Positions 52,978 to 63,147 are shown, numbered from the stretch's first letter. The stretch: 64,000 nucleotides of DNA from Bacteroides sp. Marseille-P3684 (GCF_900291465.1 NZ_LT985808.1:2792184-2856183); one strand, 5' to 3'. The notes: generated by a model not told the origin, from the letters alone. Program-made: numbers and translations.

Positions 52978-53808
52978 CTAAAAATCCCCATATTCCTCCT
53001 TGATGATACGCAGCGCCTTGATAGCGGCAGGAAAACCGATGTAAGGCAGGCACTGGATAACGGCAGCAGTCAATGTCTCGGGCGAGTTGCCCACATTGAT
53101 GTTGCCGTGATAGTGTGAGTGGAGCTGACTCTCGGCTTCCAAGGTGGTCAGTACGCAGTACCCCAATAACTCACGTGTCTGCAAGTCGAGTGCCCCACGA
53201 CTGTAGATTTCACCGAAGAAATAGTCGGTCAGGAACTGTTCTACATTCTTGCCCATATCGCCGGGCATACCAGACATGACGGATGACACGCCGCCGGGAT
53301 ATTGCTTATCCTGAATGGCTTTGCCCGTCTCATGGCGTGTTTCCTCTGTCACCGTGCTTTGCTTTTCCAACGGTAGAGAGATACCACGCTCCTTAAACAC
53401 TTCGTTTACCGTAGCCACGGCATTCAGCATCTTGGGGAAGCCGATGAACGGAGCGGTGAGATACATCACTTCGCGCAGTTCTTCGGGCGTGACACCGACA
53501 TTGAGTGCTGCTCCAGCATGAGCTTTCAGTTGCGGAAGCGTCTGCATCGTAGCAAGAGTGATGCAGGTAATCATTTCACGTTGTTTCAACGTCAGTTCAC
53601 CCGTCTGGAACACCTCGCCGAAGATGAATTTCTGGAGGATGTCCATCATTTCCGGGTCTGTGCCCTGCCCGGTCAGCGCTTCGCCGCCAAACAGGGTGTG
53701 GTAATTCTGCTTGCATACTTCGATTCTATTCATAGTGTCTGTTGTTTGTGCCGTCGCGGACAGACTTCCTGTCAGCACGAGGGCGATTGTTGCTATTATA
53801 TTCTTCAT
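52978..53808 (-). CDS. Secreted carboxymuconolactone-decarboxylase-family protein, two domains
   Basis: A 276-residue protein with a signal peptide (MKNIIATIALVLTGSLSATAQ). Two carboxymuconolactone decarboxylase/AhpD-like domains follow: the first (about 40-130) contains LKQREMITCITLATMQTLPQLKAHAGAALNVG, the second (about 180-270) contains LQTRELLGYCVLTTLEAESQLHSHYHGNINVG. Neither shows the CxxC pair of true AhpD peroxidases, so the redox role is doubtful. It is often found next to flavodoxin- or oxidoreductase-like genes, and a flavodoxin fragment lies just upstream here. Confidence 0.88.
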   Translation of the reverse strand: MKNIIATIALVLTGSLSATAQTTDTMNRIEVCKQNYHTLFGGEALTGQGTDPEMMDILQKFIFGEVFQTGELTLKQREMITCITLATMQTLPQLKAHAGAALNVGVTPEELREVMYLTAPFIGFPKMLNAVATVNEVFKERGISLPLEKQSTVTEETRHETGKAIQDKQYPGGVSSVMSGMPGDMGKNVEQFLTDYFFGEIYSRGALDLQTRELLGYCVLTTLEAESQLHSHYHGNINVGNSPETLTAAVIQCLPYIGFPAAIKALRIIKEEYGDF

Positions 53809-53826
53809 TTTTCTTTTGATAAAGGA

Positions 53827-53996
53827 TTATAAACTCTTGCCCAACTGATAGGCTTGCTGCGGATAATCCGTATTCCTGACGCTGCCTGCCGTCCATACGC
53901 CCGATGCCACCACTTCGCCCACACTTATCCAGCCGAGATAATCCATCAGCGTATGGTAATGCAACAACATCGGTTCCGCCTCTTTCTTGGCGGTAG
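53827..53996 (-). pseudogene. C-terminal fragment of a flavodoxin/NAD(P)H-oxidoreductase-like gene
   Basis: The last about 55 residues (KKEAEPMLLHYHTLMDYLGW, then ISVGEVVASGVWTAGSVRNT and a short end) resemble the end of Bacteroidota flavodoxin-family oxidoreductases. The N-terminal flavin-binding part is absent. At about 53997 the sequence changes to transposase coding on the other strand. Assumed to have been in line with the carboxymuconolactone-decarboxylase-like gene downstream. No longer able to make a working flavoprotein. Confidence 0.6.
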
Positions 53997-55086
53997 CGGC
54001 AAGATTAATTTCCTTCAGATGGGACGGTACGGACAGTTCTCCGAACAAACATACCGAAACACATTCACGAAAGGCAACTTTGACTGGTTTGACTTCAATC
54101 AGCATCTTGCCAAGAAGGTCTGTACGGGCTCATTTCTGGCACTTGCCGTTGACCCGAGCTACATTCCGAAGTCGGGGAAGAAGACCCCGTGGTTTAGGAA
54201 GTTCTGGTCAGGGGCTGCAGGAGAGACCAAGAAGGGTCTGGAGCTGACGGGCATAGGCCTGATGGATGTCGACAACCACGAGTGTATGACTCTTGGCTCC
54301 TTCCAGACACCGGACTCCATAACACTTGAGGATATGGACTACAACCTGATTGATTGGTATCGGGAGCAACTGATTTCAAGGAAAGACAGGCTGCTTCCCA
54401 TCACCAAAACCATTGTTGCAGATGCGTTCTTCTCCAAGGAAACATTTGTCCGGCCTTTGGTAAAGGAGGAGTTCAATGTCGTCAGCCGTTTGAGGAACGA
54501 CGCCGTGCTGTTCTACCCTACAACAGAGTCTCCGACAGGAAAACGGGGTCGCCCGAAACTGTATGACGGGAAGGTGGATTTTGCCAACCTTGACACCTCG
54601 CGGTGCGAGGAAATCCCCGTAGACAACGGAAGACTCTTCGGCCTTAGAGCCTACTCCAAGAGCCTCAAAGGCTACGTAAAAATAGCAGTATGGTATCCTC
54701 TTGAGGGCAGGACCGACAGGTGGCAAATATACTTCAGTACGGATGTCTCCATGAGTACTAAAGATGTAATCAACTGCTATAGAGTACGTTTCCTGCTGGA
54801 GTTCTGCTTCCGCGATGCGAAGTCCTTTGCAGGGCTGACCAATTGTCAGGCGAGAGACCTCCGGCGATTGGAGTTCCACTTCAACGCATCTTTCTCCGCA
54901 ATCAACCTTGCGAAGGTGGCCTGCAAGGAACTGGGAATGCCATTCTCGGTGTCCTCCTGCAAGTCCATGATTCACAACGCCTATATGCTTGAGCGATTTA
55001 TTTGCGTGTCCGGTATGAAACCAGACCCGCATATTATTGACAAACTTTTCAAAGAACTGGTTTTATTTACTGCCAGAACCGCTTAG
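53997..55086 (+). pseudogene. IS4-type transposase, N-terminally truncated
   Basis: About 362 residues of a DDE transposase common in Bacteroides, beginning abruptly at KINFLQMGRYGQFSEQTYRN. FLALAVDPSYIPKSGKKTPW (first Asp) and TIVADAFFSK (second Asp) are present. RFLLEFCFRDAKSFAGLTNCQARD carries the Glu region, followed by a full C terminus. The frame opens only by reading through the flavodoxin fragment (from 53854), so the true start is missing. No terminal repeats were found. Probably inactive unless made as a fusion. Confidence 0.7.
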
Positions 55087-55115
55087 CTCCGGCTATTTAT
55101 TAACGAACTATTGTA

Positions 55116-56300
55116 TTATTGAGCTTTCGATAAATAAACGTTCCGTCCCTCTATGCGGCAGTGCAAATCCGTGGTCAGCTGCAAGGCTTCCAAGAATGGA
55201 AGTATACTCTCATAGCGTTTCACACTTCCCGTATAGGGTATGTCTGCCAGCGACGCATCTTCGTACACCACGTCGATGTTGTACCAACGCTCGAACGTCT
55301 GCATGATGTCACGAAGCTTCTTGTCTCGGAATGTATAGACTCCATCGACCCAACCCACATATTCTTCCAGATTGACCTCACGCTTTTCCGCATGCGTCCC
55401 CGAGAATACGGCCTGTTGGCCCGGAGCAAGAAACATCCTGTCATCCGTTGAAGGCAGATTGACTGCCACCCGGCCCTCCACAAGCGTGGTGTAGCACACG
55501 GTGTCCTCAGGATAGACATTGACATTGAAACGTGTCCCAAGCACTTCGATGTTGCCCATTCGCGTCTGCACGATAAATGGATGCGACTCGTACGACACCA
55601 CATCGAAGAAGGCTTCACCTTCCAGGAAGACCACACGTTGCGTGCCGACGAACACTTCCGGATAAATGAGCTTCGACTCGGCATTCAGCCTCACGCGTGT
55701 GCCGTCGGAAAGGAGCAATGTGTTTTCTGCCCCGCTGGGAATGACAAACTGGTTGTAGGACTCGACTTGCTGGCGGTCAAGGCGGCCAAGGGCCGACTGC
55801 GCAGCGGCTTGATATGACAAGCAACCATCCTCGTAGCTCACGGTGACGTCGCCGTCCGACAAGCTCAAATCCCCCGGATTGCCTTTTCCGATTTCCACTT
55901 CACGGCCGTCAGCCAAGACAAGCGTTCCCCTCGACTGGCCGGGGTCAAGCGCCCCTGCAAGGGAAAGTCCCTCCACGTCTGACTGCACGGGCCACAAAGC
56001 CCACGAAGCAACACCCAGCACAGCGACCGCTGCCACCCCCGCCACATAGCGGAATACACGACGGTACGCGCCGGACTGCCGTACGCCGACCTGCTGTGCA
56101 AAGCGTTCGAAAGCCTGTTCGCCCGAAACGGGAGAACGACCGAACACTTTTTGAAGCCGTTCCGGTTGTCCCAATTCCTCAAAGCGCTTCCTCACCTCAG
56201 GTTCTTGCAGTAACCCGTAGGCCTTCTCCTCTTCTTCACTATTGGCCTCTCCTGTCACATACTTCTTTAATATGGATGCATCATTCAACAAGTTTCGCAT
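55116..56300 (-). CDS. FecR-family anti-sigma factor
   Basis: A 394-residue membrane-anchored regulator. A cytosolic N-terminal region (about 1-75, with EEEKAYGLLQEPEVRKRFEEL) is followed by one transmembrane helix (about 82-102, VFRYVAGVAAVAVLGVASWAL). A FecR domain (LADGREVEIGKG, VIPSGAENTLLLSDGTRVRLNAESKLIYP, GNIEVLGTRFNVNVYPED) and a C-terminal DUF4974-like domain (FRDKKLRDIMQTFERWYNIDV...) follow. It senses the STN domain of its paired outer-membrane receptor and controls the sigma factor encoded just upstream at 56341-56940. Confidence 0.93.
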   Translation of the reverse strand: MRNLLNDASILKKYVTGEANSEEEEKAYGLLQEPEVRKRFEELGQPERLQKVFGRSPVSGEQAFERFAQQVGVRQSGAYRRVFRYVAGVAAVAVLGVASWALWPVQSDVEGLSLAGALDPGQSRGTLVLADGREVEIGKGNPGDLSLSDGDVTVSYEDGCLSYQAAAQSALGRLDRQQVESYNQFVIPSGAENTLLLSDGTRVRLNAESKLIYPEVFVGTQRVVFLEGEAFFDVVSYESHPFIVQTRMGNIEVLGTRFNVNVYPEDTVCYTTLVEGRVAVNLPSTDDRMFLAPGQQAVFSGTHAEKREVNLEEYVGWVDGVYTFRDKKLRDIMQTFERWYNIDVVYEDASLADIPYTGSVKRYESILPFLEALQLTTDLHCRIEGRNVYLSKAQ

Positions 56301-56340
56301 AAGCTATATATATAAGATGGTTGGTGCTCCTGCTATAACT

Positions 56341-56940
56341 TTATATTTTGTCTCCACCACCCATCAGCATGCAAAACAGCACGAAGGAGATTTTCGACAG
56401 ATGCTCGCTCAGAAACTTGTAACTCCGCTGCTTCTGTGTCTTCACAGTGTTCAAGCTCACGTGCATGATGTCGGCAATCTCGTTCCAAGTGTGTCCCTTC
56501 AGCCGCAGACGGATGATGCGCGACTGGCTCTCGGGCAACTGGTCGACATAGAAATGAAGTTGCCTGATCAGCTCCTCCTGCAAGGCCAAGGCATAGAGTT
56601 CGTCCGAATCGTCCCAAGCCTCAGGCTGTTCCATGTTCGACAGGATGGTATGGTGAATACGATTGTTTCGCATGTATATCAGCGTATTGTTATAGCAGGC
56701 CCGATAGAGGTAATTGACCAACTCGTCCTGACTGACAAACTGACGTTTGCTGTTCCAGATAGCCAAGAAGACATCCTGCACGAGGTCTTCCACCTCGTCG
56801 CTCATGTCGTCAAGCATCCTGGACACATAAGAACACAAGGCCGCATAATAATGACGATACATCACTTTCCAATGCTGTATGTTCTGTCGGTTGATTCCTC
56901 TGATGAACGCATCTCCTGTATCGTTCTCTCTGCTGGCCAT
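56341..56940 (-). CDS. ECF-type RNA polymerase sigma factor
   Basis: A 199-residue sigma-70 family ECF factor. Region 2 includes YRHYYAALCSYVSRML and the DEVEDLVQDVFLAIW motif; region 4 is QLPESQSRIIRLRLKGHTWNEIADIMHVSLNTVKTQK with its helix-turn-helix. The start at 56940 is the usual N-terminal position; an upstream ATG at 56982 would add 14 residues. It is 40 bp upstream of fecR in the same direction and divergent from the susC operon, so it is the probable activator of that operon. Confidence 0.93.
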   Translation of the reverse strand: MASRENDTGDAFIRGINRQNIQHWKVMYRHYYAALCSYVSRMLDDMSDEVEDLVQDVFLAIWNSKRQFVSQDELVNYLYRACYNNTLIYMRNNRIHHTILSNMEQPEAWDDSDELYALALQEELIRQLHFYVDQLPESQSRIIRLRLKGHTWNEIADIMHVSLNTVKTQKQRSYKFLSEHLSKISFVLFCMLMGGGDKI

Positions 56941-57199
56941 AATTGCGTAAATCAATGATGTTTTCTCGCCAAAGATATGCATTTATTTTTTTCCATCTCC
57001 ATACGTCCAAAGTATTTTTGTACTTTTTTTCTATACTAAAAGCCGCCGACGACCGTATACGTCCCGTCTGAAAGCGTCAGAAGCTTTCAGAGCATCCTGA
57101 AGTCAGGATGAAACCACAGCCGCGGATGATGATAAATATTGCATACATCCCTCCAGTCTCCAAATGCCGCATTTGTCTCCGAAAGAAGACGGCTACGCG
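56941..57199. other. Divergent regulatory region between the sigma gene and susC (sigma side)
   Basis: Contains CCAAAGTA-TTTTTG-TACTTT (about 57009-57026), a loose dyad close in wording to the palindromes at 26755. Beyond it no -7 element of the usual form or gene was seen. Confidence 0.4.
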
Positions 57200-57300
57200 C
57201 AGCCTCCATTCCGCCCGAGCACCGAAAGGTATCCGCCCGACCACGGATAGGAGTCCGTCCGAGAGCCGAAAGGAGTCCGTCCCTCTACCGAAACCAGCAA
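57200..57300. repeat. GC-rich tandem repeat, 22-bp period, upstream of susC
   Basis: Imperfect units start at 57200, 57222, 57244, 57266 and, in part, 57288. Unit openings CCGAAAGG and centres AGTCCGTCC or TATCCGCCC recur at the same phase. The spacing is exactly 22 bp but the sequence is GC-rich and not clearly palindromic. It lies about 270-370 bp before the susC start. Confidence 0.6.
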
Positions 57301-57566
57301 GCAGCCCCTCCAAGCTAACCAACTGGTATTCAAGCCTTCCGTCCCCAACAGCCGGGCATCCGGAAAACCATTCCGGCAATAAGCCGTCAAGGAAGCCTCC
57401 AGAGAACGACATGAATGAAAAAAGAAGACATTCCGCCTTCCGGACCTCCCAACTGAAAAAAATATGCTTAAACTTGTCACCCTTTTGGGGCTTTTATGTA
57501 TAATAAGGGTAAAGCATAGCTAAAAATAGAGAATCATAACATATTTATTCATTTAAATTCTAACTT

Positions 57567-60500
57567 ATGAGAGGAAAAAGACTACTATTCCTACTTTGGG
57601 GAATGTGTTTCATGTCCTTGCATGTATGGGCCGACCTGCCGGACCGCGACGTGACACTACGCCTGAACAATGTGTCGATGGAAAAGTTTCTGGATGAACT
57701 GAAAGAGCAAACTTCCATCAACATCCTTTACAACGCACAAATGTTTAAAGAGACACCGGCTGTGACCGTAAATGCCAAGGACGAGCCTTGGCAGAAAGTG
57801 TTGCAGAAAGTGCTCCGCCCGCTGGGATTTGAGTATGCAGTCAAGAATGACATCGTCGTCATCCGCCCCATTGCGAAAGAAGAGGGAAAAACCGAAGAAA
57901 AGGTCATCAAAGGCTCCGTGGTGGACACAGACGGACTGCCGCTGGCCGGAGCCACCATCACCATCAAGCACGAAGACGGCACGTCGACCTATGCGCGTGC
58001 TGACATGGACGGCAACTTCCAAGTCGCAGCCGTGGGCGACGAGACATCACTGACGGCCTCATTCCTTGGTTATAAACTCCTGGAGCTGAAAGCCAACGCG
58101 AAAGGCGACAACTACAACTTCCGCTTGGAATCAGACTCGCAATACTTGGAAGAAGTCGTCGTGACCGGTATCTTCGACCGCAAGAAAGAAGGCTTCACGG
58201 GATCAGCCGTAACACTGAAAGGCGACGACCTGAAGAAATACAGCGCGACAAACATAGCCAAAGCATTGTCAGCCGTGGCACCGGGATTCCGCATCGTGGA
58301 AAACATCGACCTGGGTTCAAACCCCAACGGATTGCCCGAAATGAGCCTGCGCGGCCAGGCCAACATGGACTTGGGCAACGCCACGACATCCAACGAATTC
58401 CTGTCCGTACAAGGTGAATACGAGACTTATCCGAACCAGCCGCTCATCATCCTCGACGGCTTCGAGACGACCACGCAGAAGATGGTCGACCTCGACCCCG
58501 AACGCGTGGCCTCCGTCACACTGCTGAAGGACGCCGCAGCAACGGCCATCTACGGTTCGCGAGCAGCCAACGGCGTGATTGTCATCGAGACCAAGACTCC
58601 CAAAGCCGGACGCCTGTGGGTGACCTACGGCGGAGAGTTGCGCGTGGAGACGCCCGACCTGACCGACTACAACCTGATGAATGCCGAAGAAAAGCTGGCT
58701 ACGGAATGGGCCGCCGGCATGTACACAGCTTCCGGCATCACGGCTGAAAAGCTGGAACTCTACCAACGCAAACTGCACGAAGTGAAACGCGGCGTGAACA
58801 CCTACTGGCTCGACAAGCCGCTGCGCACCGCATTCCAGCAGCGCCACACCTTGACGCTCGAAGGTGGCGACCAAGCCCTGCGCTACTCCATCTACGCAGG
58901 CTACAACATGTCGCCGGGCGTGATGAAGGACAGCAAGCGCGACGTGTTTACAGGTGAATTCAACATCCAATACCGTTTCAAGAAATTCCTGCTGAAGAAC
59001 CGCCTGACGCTCGACAACTCGACAGCCGACGAATCGCCCTGGGGCAGCTTCAGCCAATACACCCGGCTCAATCCTTACCTCCGCGCCTATGATGAAAACG
59101 GAGAAATCCCTCAATATCTGGATGATTTTTCAAACCTGAACGTCGGCCAGGCCAACTACCCCAACCCGATGTACAACACGACGTTCAAGACCAAAGACCG
59201 GAGCACGAACCTGTCGTTCACCGAGCTGTTCAGTGCAGAGTGGAACCCCAATGCAGACTGGCGCATTGTGGGCAACTTCTCACTGACCAAAAGTTCAGGC
59301 AACCGCGACGTGTTCCGCCCGGCCCAGCACACAGCCTTTGCCAACATCACAGACCCGGCACTGAAGGGTGACTATGCACGCACAGAAAGCTCCTCGCTCA
59401 ACTGGCAAGTGGACTTGACTGCGAGCTACAACAAACTGATAAACAACATCCACTACATCACAGGAAACACACGTTTCACCATGCAGGAGACCACCAGCGA
59501 GAGCTACGCAGCCCATGTGACAGGTTTCCCCAACGAAAACATGGATGAAATCCTCTTCGGCAGCCGCTATGATGAGAAGATGGAAGGCTTGGAAAGCACC
59601 AGCCGCCTGCTGAGCTGGGTGGCAGCCATGGGCTATTCTTACAAATATAAATACTCCATCGACTTCAATATCCGTCTGGACGGCTCGTCGCAGTTCGGTA
59701 CAAACAACCGCTGGGCGCCCTTCTGGTCAGCCGGTCTCCGCTGGGACTTGAAGAAAGAAAACTTCCTAAAAGACGTCGACTTCCTCTCCGACCTCGTGTT
59801 GCGCGGCACATACGGTATCACGGGTTCACAGGGATTTGACCCCTACCAGGCACACTTGTATTACAGCTACAGCAACCTGCTGAAGCCTTACTACTCATCC
59901 GACGTCACCGGTGCTGAAATCTACGCCATGCCCAACGAAGACTTGAAATGGCAGGAGACACGCAACCTGAACCTGGCATTGGAAATGGGATTCCTGGACG
60001 GACGCCTGACCGGACGCATCGAATGGTACCGCAAGATTACCAACAACATGCTCACGTCCATCACCCTAGCCCCCTCGCTCGGATTCAACACCTATCCGGC
60101 CAACCTAGGAAAGATCGAAAACCAAGGCATCGAATTCAGCCTTTCGGCCATCCCTTACCAAGACCGTGCCAATCAGGCTTATTGGACCATCACTGTCAAT
60201 GGTTCGCGCAATAAGGATAAACTGCTGAAAATCTCTGAAGCCATGCGCCACATGAACGAAGTGAACAATGCCAACCAAGACGACACGCCTCTCTCCCGCT
60301 ACGTCGAAGGCGAATCGCTCAACCGCATTTGGGTGGTCCGCTCGCTGGGTATAGACCCGTCGACCGGTCTGGAAATCTTCCAGAAACGCAATGGCGACAT
60401 GACAGGCGAATACGACCCTGTGGACATCGTCCCCATCGGCAACACCGAGCCTGACTGGCAAGGATTCATCAACTCATCCTTCACCTATCGCGGCTGGGGC

Positions 60501-60911
60501 GCCGACGTCAGCTTCCAATACAGGTTTGGAGGGCAAGTCTACAACCAGACGTTGCTCGACAAAGTGGAAAATGCTTCGCTGGTTTACAACGTTGACCGCC
60601 GCGTGATGGACCTGAGGTGGCAAAAGCCGGGCGACCGTTCACGCTTCAAGACGCTGAACTATCTGGCCAGCGACACGAAAGCCTCTTCACGCTTCATCAT
60701 GGACGAGAACGTGTTCCAGTGGAGTTCACTTTCGCTCTACTATCGCATGGACCCTCAAAACGCTCCGTTCATAAGCAAACTGAGCCTGAGTTCGGCTAAA
60801 GTCTCCTTCAACATGGAAGACTTGTTCTACTTGTCGACCGTGAAGCGCGAACGCGGATTGGACTATCCCTATGCACGCACTTTCACGTTCTCTCTGAATC
60901 TGACTTTCTAA
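57567..60911 (+). CDS. susC: SusC/RagA-family TonB-dependent receptor with STN domain
   Basis: A 1114-residue outer-membrane importer. A signal peptide is followed by an STN (secretin/TonB short N-terminal) domain (about 25-100, ending VLRPLGFEYAVKNDIVVIRP), the part that talks to FecR-type anti-sigma factors. A carboxypeptidase-regulatory-like domain (about 113-190, IKGSVVDTDGLPLAGATITI) and the TonB-box-like YLEEVVVTG come next. The plug has NQPLIILDGFETT and DPERVASVTLLKDAAATAIYGSRAANGVIVI, and a large barrel ends in TFSFSLNLTF. Ligand is not evident from sequence. Divergent from its probable sigma/anti-sigma pair. Confidence 0.95.
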   Translation: MRGKRLLFLLWGMCFMSLHVWADLPDRDVTLRLNNVSMEKFLDELKEQTSINILYNAQMFKETPAVTVNAKDEPWQKVLQKVLRPLGFEYAVKNDIVVIRPIAKEEGKTEEKVIKGSVVDTDGLPLAGATITIKHEDGTSTYARADMDGNFQVAAVGDETSLTASFLGYKLLELKANAKGDNYNFRLESDSQYLEEVVVTGIFDRKKEGFTGSAVTLKGDDLKKYSATNIAKALSAVAPGFRIVENIDLGSNPNGLPEMSLRGQANMDLGNATTSNEFLSVQGEYETYPNQPLIILDGFETTTQKMVDLDPERVASVTLLKDAAATAIYGSRAANGVIVIETKTPKAGRLWVTYGGELRVETPDLTDYNLMNAEEKLATEWAAGMYTASGITAEKLELYQRKLHEVKRGVNTYWLDKPLRTAFQQRHTLTLEGGDQALRYSIYAGYNMSPGVMKDSKRDVFTGEFNIQYRFKKFLLKNRLTLDNSTADESPWGSFSQYTRLNPYLRAYDENGEIPQYLDDFSNLNVGQANYPNPMYNTTFKTKDRSTNLSFTELFSAEWNPNADWRIVGNFSLTKSSGNRDVFRPAQHTAFANITDPALKGDYARTESSSLNWQVDLTASYNKLINNIHYITGNTRFTMQETTSESYAAHVTGFPNENMDEILFGSRYDEKMEGLESTSRLLSWVAAMGYSYKYKYSIDFNIRLDGSSQFGTNNRWAPFWSAGLRWDLKKENFLKDVDFLSDLVLRGTYGITGSQGFDPYQAHLYYSYSNLLKPYYSSDVTGAEIYAMPNEDLKWQETRNLNLALEMGFLDGRLTGRIEWYRKITNNMLTSITLAPSLGFNTYPANLGKIENQGIEFSLSAIPYQDRANQAYWTITVNGSRNKDKLLKISEAMRHMNEVNNANQDDTPLSRYVEGESLNRIWVVRSLGIDPSTGLEIFQKRNGDMTGEYDPVDIVPIGNTEPDWQGFINSSFTYRGWGADVSFQYRFGGQVYNQTLLDKVENASLVYNVDRRVMDLRWQKPGDRSRFKTLNYLASDTKASSRFIMDENVFQWSSLSLYYRMDPQNAPFISKLSLSSAKVSFNMEDLFYLSTVKRERGLDYPYARTFTFSLNLTF

Positions 60912-60933
60912 CAACCCCACTATCAATCACATT

Positions 60934-62448
60934 ATGAAAAAGACATACCTATACATATTGGCCGGTCTGCTGACCTTCTCTTCCTGCAACGACTGGCTGG
61001 ATGTGGACCCGAAGACATCCATTCCGGCAGACAAAGAATTTGAGACGGAATATGGCTTCAAGGACGCCCTGACGGGTATTTACCTGAAATTGACCGACAC
61101 GGAGCTTTATGCCCGCAATCTGACTTACGGCTATCTGGACGAACTGGCCGGCATCTACGAAGACCACTCCCTATCAAACGATGCAGACCGAACGGACATC
61201 TACGACTACACGGACGAAGCCGAAAGCCGCATCAACGGCATCTACGTGAAGATGTATAACACCATTGCCAATGTCAACAATCTGCTGACCAACCTGGAGG
61301 AACATCGCAACGTGCTGACTACACCCCTCTACTACGAGACCATGAAGGGCGAAGCGCTTGGCCTGCGTGCCTTCCTGCACTTCGACCTGCTCCGCCTCTA
61401 TGGACCTATCTTCAGCGAGAACCCCAATGGGGAAGCCATCCCTTACCGCACGACGTTCGACAACGAGGCCACGCCCGTGTTGTCCGCCTCGGATGTCGTG
61501 GAAAAGATTCTGGCTGACCTGACGGAAGCACATGACTTGTTGGCCGACAACGACCCGTGCGACTTCTTCACCGACCGCACATCAGAAGAGTTTTCCGACA
61601 AAAACATGTTCCTCGTCGACCGCCAGTTCCGCATGAACCTCTACGCAGTGAAAGCCATGCTGGCACGGGTTTATAGCTACAAAGGCGATGCCGAAAGCCG
61701 CCGCCTGGCCGTGCAATACGCCCAGGAAGTCATCGATGCGACCGACTACTTCACGCTCTACACCACACAAGACGTCAACACCTACAACTCTATCCGCTAC
61801 CGCGAACAGGTGTTCGGCATCAGCGTGTATGACTTGGAGAACATCCTGGAGAACAACAACATGAGCATGGCATCCGAACCAAGTATCCAATACCGTTACG
61901 TCACGCCACGGGCCAACTTCCAGGCCTTCTATGACCTCAACAGCGGAGGCGACACAGACTGGCGCTCACACGGTTTCGCCTTCAACAGTGTAGAGACCTA
62001 CGAAGGCATGTTCATGTATTGCCTCAAGTACAACCAGGCGAACCTGTCGACCAATGCCGACGGAGCCGATGCCATCCCCCTCATCCGTTTGCCGGAGATG
62101 TATTACATCATCGCAGAATGCGCCGACGATCCGCAGACCAGTGCCGACGCCCTCAATGAAGTGCGCTTCGCACGAGGCATCTCTTACGAAGATGAAATCA
62201 ACACCGTCGACTATGACCGTCCCTATGCCGCAGGCGAAGACCCGTCGCTCAGCAAGCGCGTGAACCTCATCATGCACGAGTTGCGCAAAGAGTATTTTGC
62301 CGAAGGCCAACTGTTCTTCTACCTGAAGGCCCATCACTTCACCACCTTCGATGGTTGCCTCTTCGAAAACGGCATGCAAACAGAGCACTACCAATGGGTA
62401 TTGCCTGAAGACGAAATCATATTTGGTAACAACAATAAACAGCAATAA
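60934..62448 (+). CDS. susD: SusD/RagB-family surface lipoprotein
   Basis: A 504-residue partner of the SusC-like receptor, lying over the barrel as a lid on the cell surface. The lipoprotein signal MKKTYLYILAGLLTFSSCNDW has Cys19 as the probable lipidation site. The helical TPR-like scaffold and the C-terminal part with LIMHELRKEYFAEGQLFFYLKAH are typical of RagB/SusD. 22 bp after susC, so cotranscribed. Confidence 0.94.
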   Translation: MKKTYLYILAGLLTFSSCNDWLDVDPKTSIPADKEFETEYGFKDALTGIYLKLTDTELYARNLTYGYLDELAGIYEDHSLSNDADRTDIYDYTDEAESRINGIYVKMYNTIANVNNLLTNLEEHRNVLTTPLYYETMKGEALGLRAFLHFDLLRLYGPIFSENPNGEAIPYRTTFDNEATPVLSASDVVEKILADLTEAHDLLADNDPCDFFTDRTSEEFSDKNMFLVDRQFRMNLYAVKAMLARVYSYKGDAESRRLAVQYAQEVIDATDYFTLYTTQDVNTYNSIRYREQVFGISVYDLENILENNNMSMASEPSIQYRYVTPRANFQAFYDLNSGGDTDWRSHGFAFNSVETYEGMFMYCLKYNQANLSTNADGADAIPLIRLPEMYYIIAECADDPQTSADALNEVRFARGISYEDEINTVDYDRPYAAGEDPSLSKRVNLIMHELRKEYFAEGQLFFYLKAHHFTTFDGCLFENGMQTEHYQWVLPEDEIIFGNNNKQQ

Positions 62449-62450
62449 TC

Positions 62451-63143
62451 ATGAAAAAGCTACTATATCTCTTGTGCTTCGTTTGGGCAGGTTCCTTCCT
62501 TACCGGGTGTTCGGAAGAGGAAATTGCCCTCTACGGCCAGGAAATGGCCATCACATTCAGCTCGGCCACCACACTCAACTACACATTTACAGATGAACAC
62601 TATCTGAACGGCACCACGTCGCTCGAACTGAACTTCTACGCCCAGCTGCAAGGCGGACTGGTGGATGCCAACCGCACATTCTGCCTCAAGACAGAGCCCC
62701 GCGAAGGCTACTCGGAGTTGCCGGTCCTCCAACTGGAGAATCCCTACACCTACAGTGAGACCGACACCATCATCCAAGTCTATCCGCTGGTCGCACAACG
62801 CCCGGAAAAACCTTCGACGACACAGAGCTGTCTGCTGACGTTCGACTATGCGAACCCCGCTCACCAGTTTATCAAAGGACGTGTCGACATCTCGACCCTC
62901 ACCGTCAACGTCACTTACAAGATCAAGCCTTCAACCTGGCGCGACGAAGCCTGGGGGACATACAGCGATGCTAAATACATGTTCATGATGGACGTGCTCG
63001 ACAAGACCTACAGCTCCATGATGGACTACGAACTGCCCACTGTCGTCGATGCCTACGAAGCCTACAAGGCCGAAGGCGGAGATCCCATCTACGACGATAA
63101 CAATGAAGAAATCACATTTCCCGAAACCAACGTAAATGCATAG
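62451..63143 (+). CDS. DUF4843-type lipoprotein
   Basis: A 230-residue lipoprotein, signal MKKLLYLLCFVWAGSFLTGCSEEE with a lipobox ending at Cys20. A beta-rich body follows with the YTFTDEHYLNGTTSLELNFYAQLQG region, matching DUF4843 proteins found beside SusC/SusD pairs with PKD-like partners. It is 2 bp after susD. Probably a surface-exposed binding accessory of the same uptake system; ligand unknown. Confidence 0.85.
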   Translation: MKKLLYLLCFVWAGSFLTGCSEEEIALYGQEMAITFSSATTLNYTFTDEHYLNGTTSLELNFYAQLQGGLVDANRTFCLKTEPREGYSELPVLQLENPYTYSETDTIIQVYPLVAQRPEKPSTTQSCLLTFDYANPAHQFIKGRVDISTLTVNVTYKIKPSTWRDEAWGTYSDAKYMFMMDVLDKTYSSMMDYELPTVVDAYEAYKAEGGDPIYDDNNEEITFPETNVNA

Positions 63144-63147
63144 TCCT

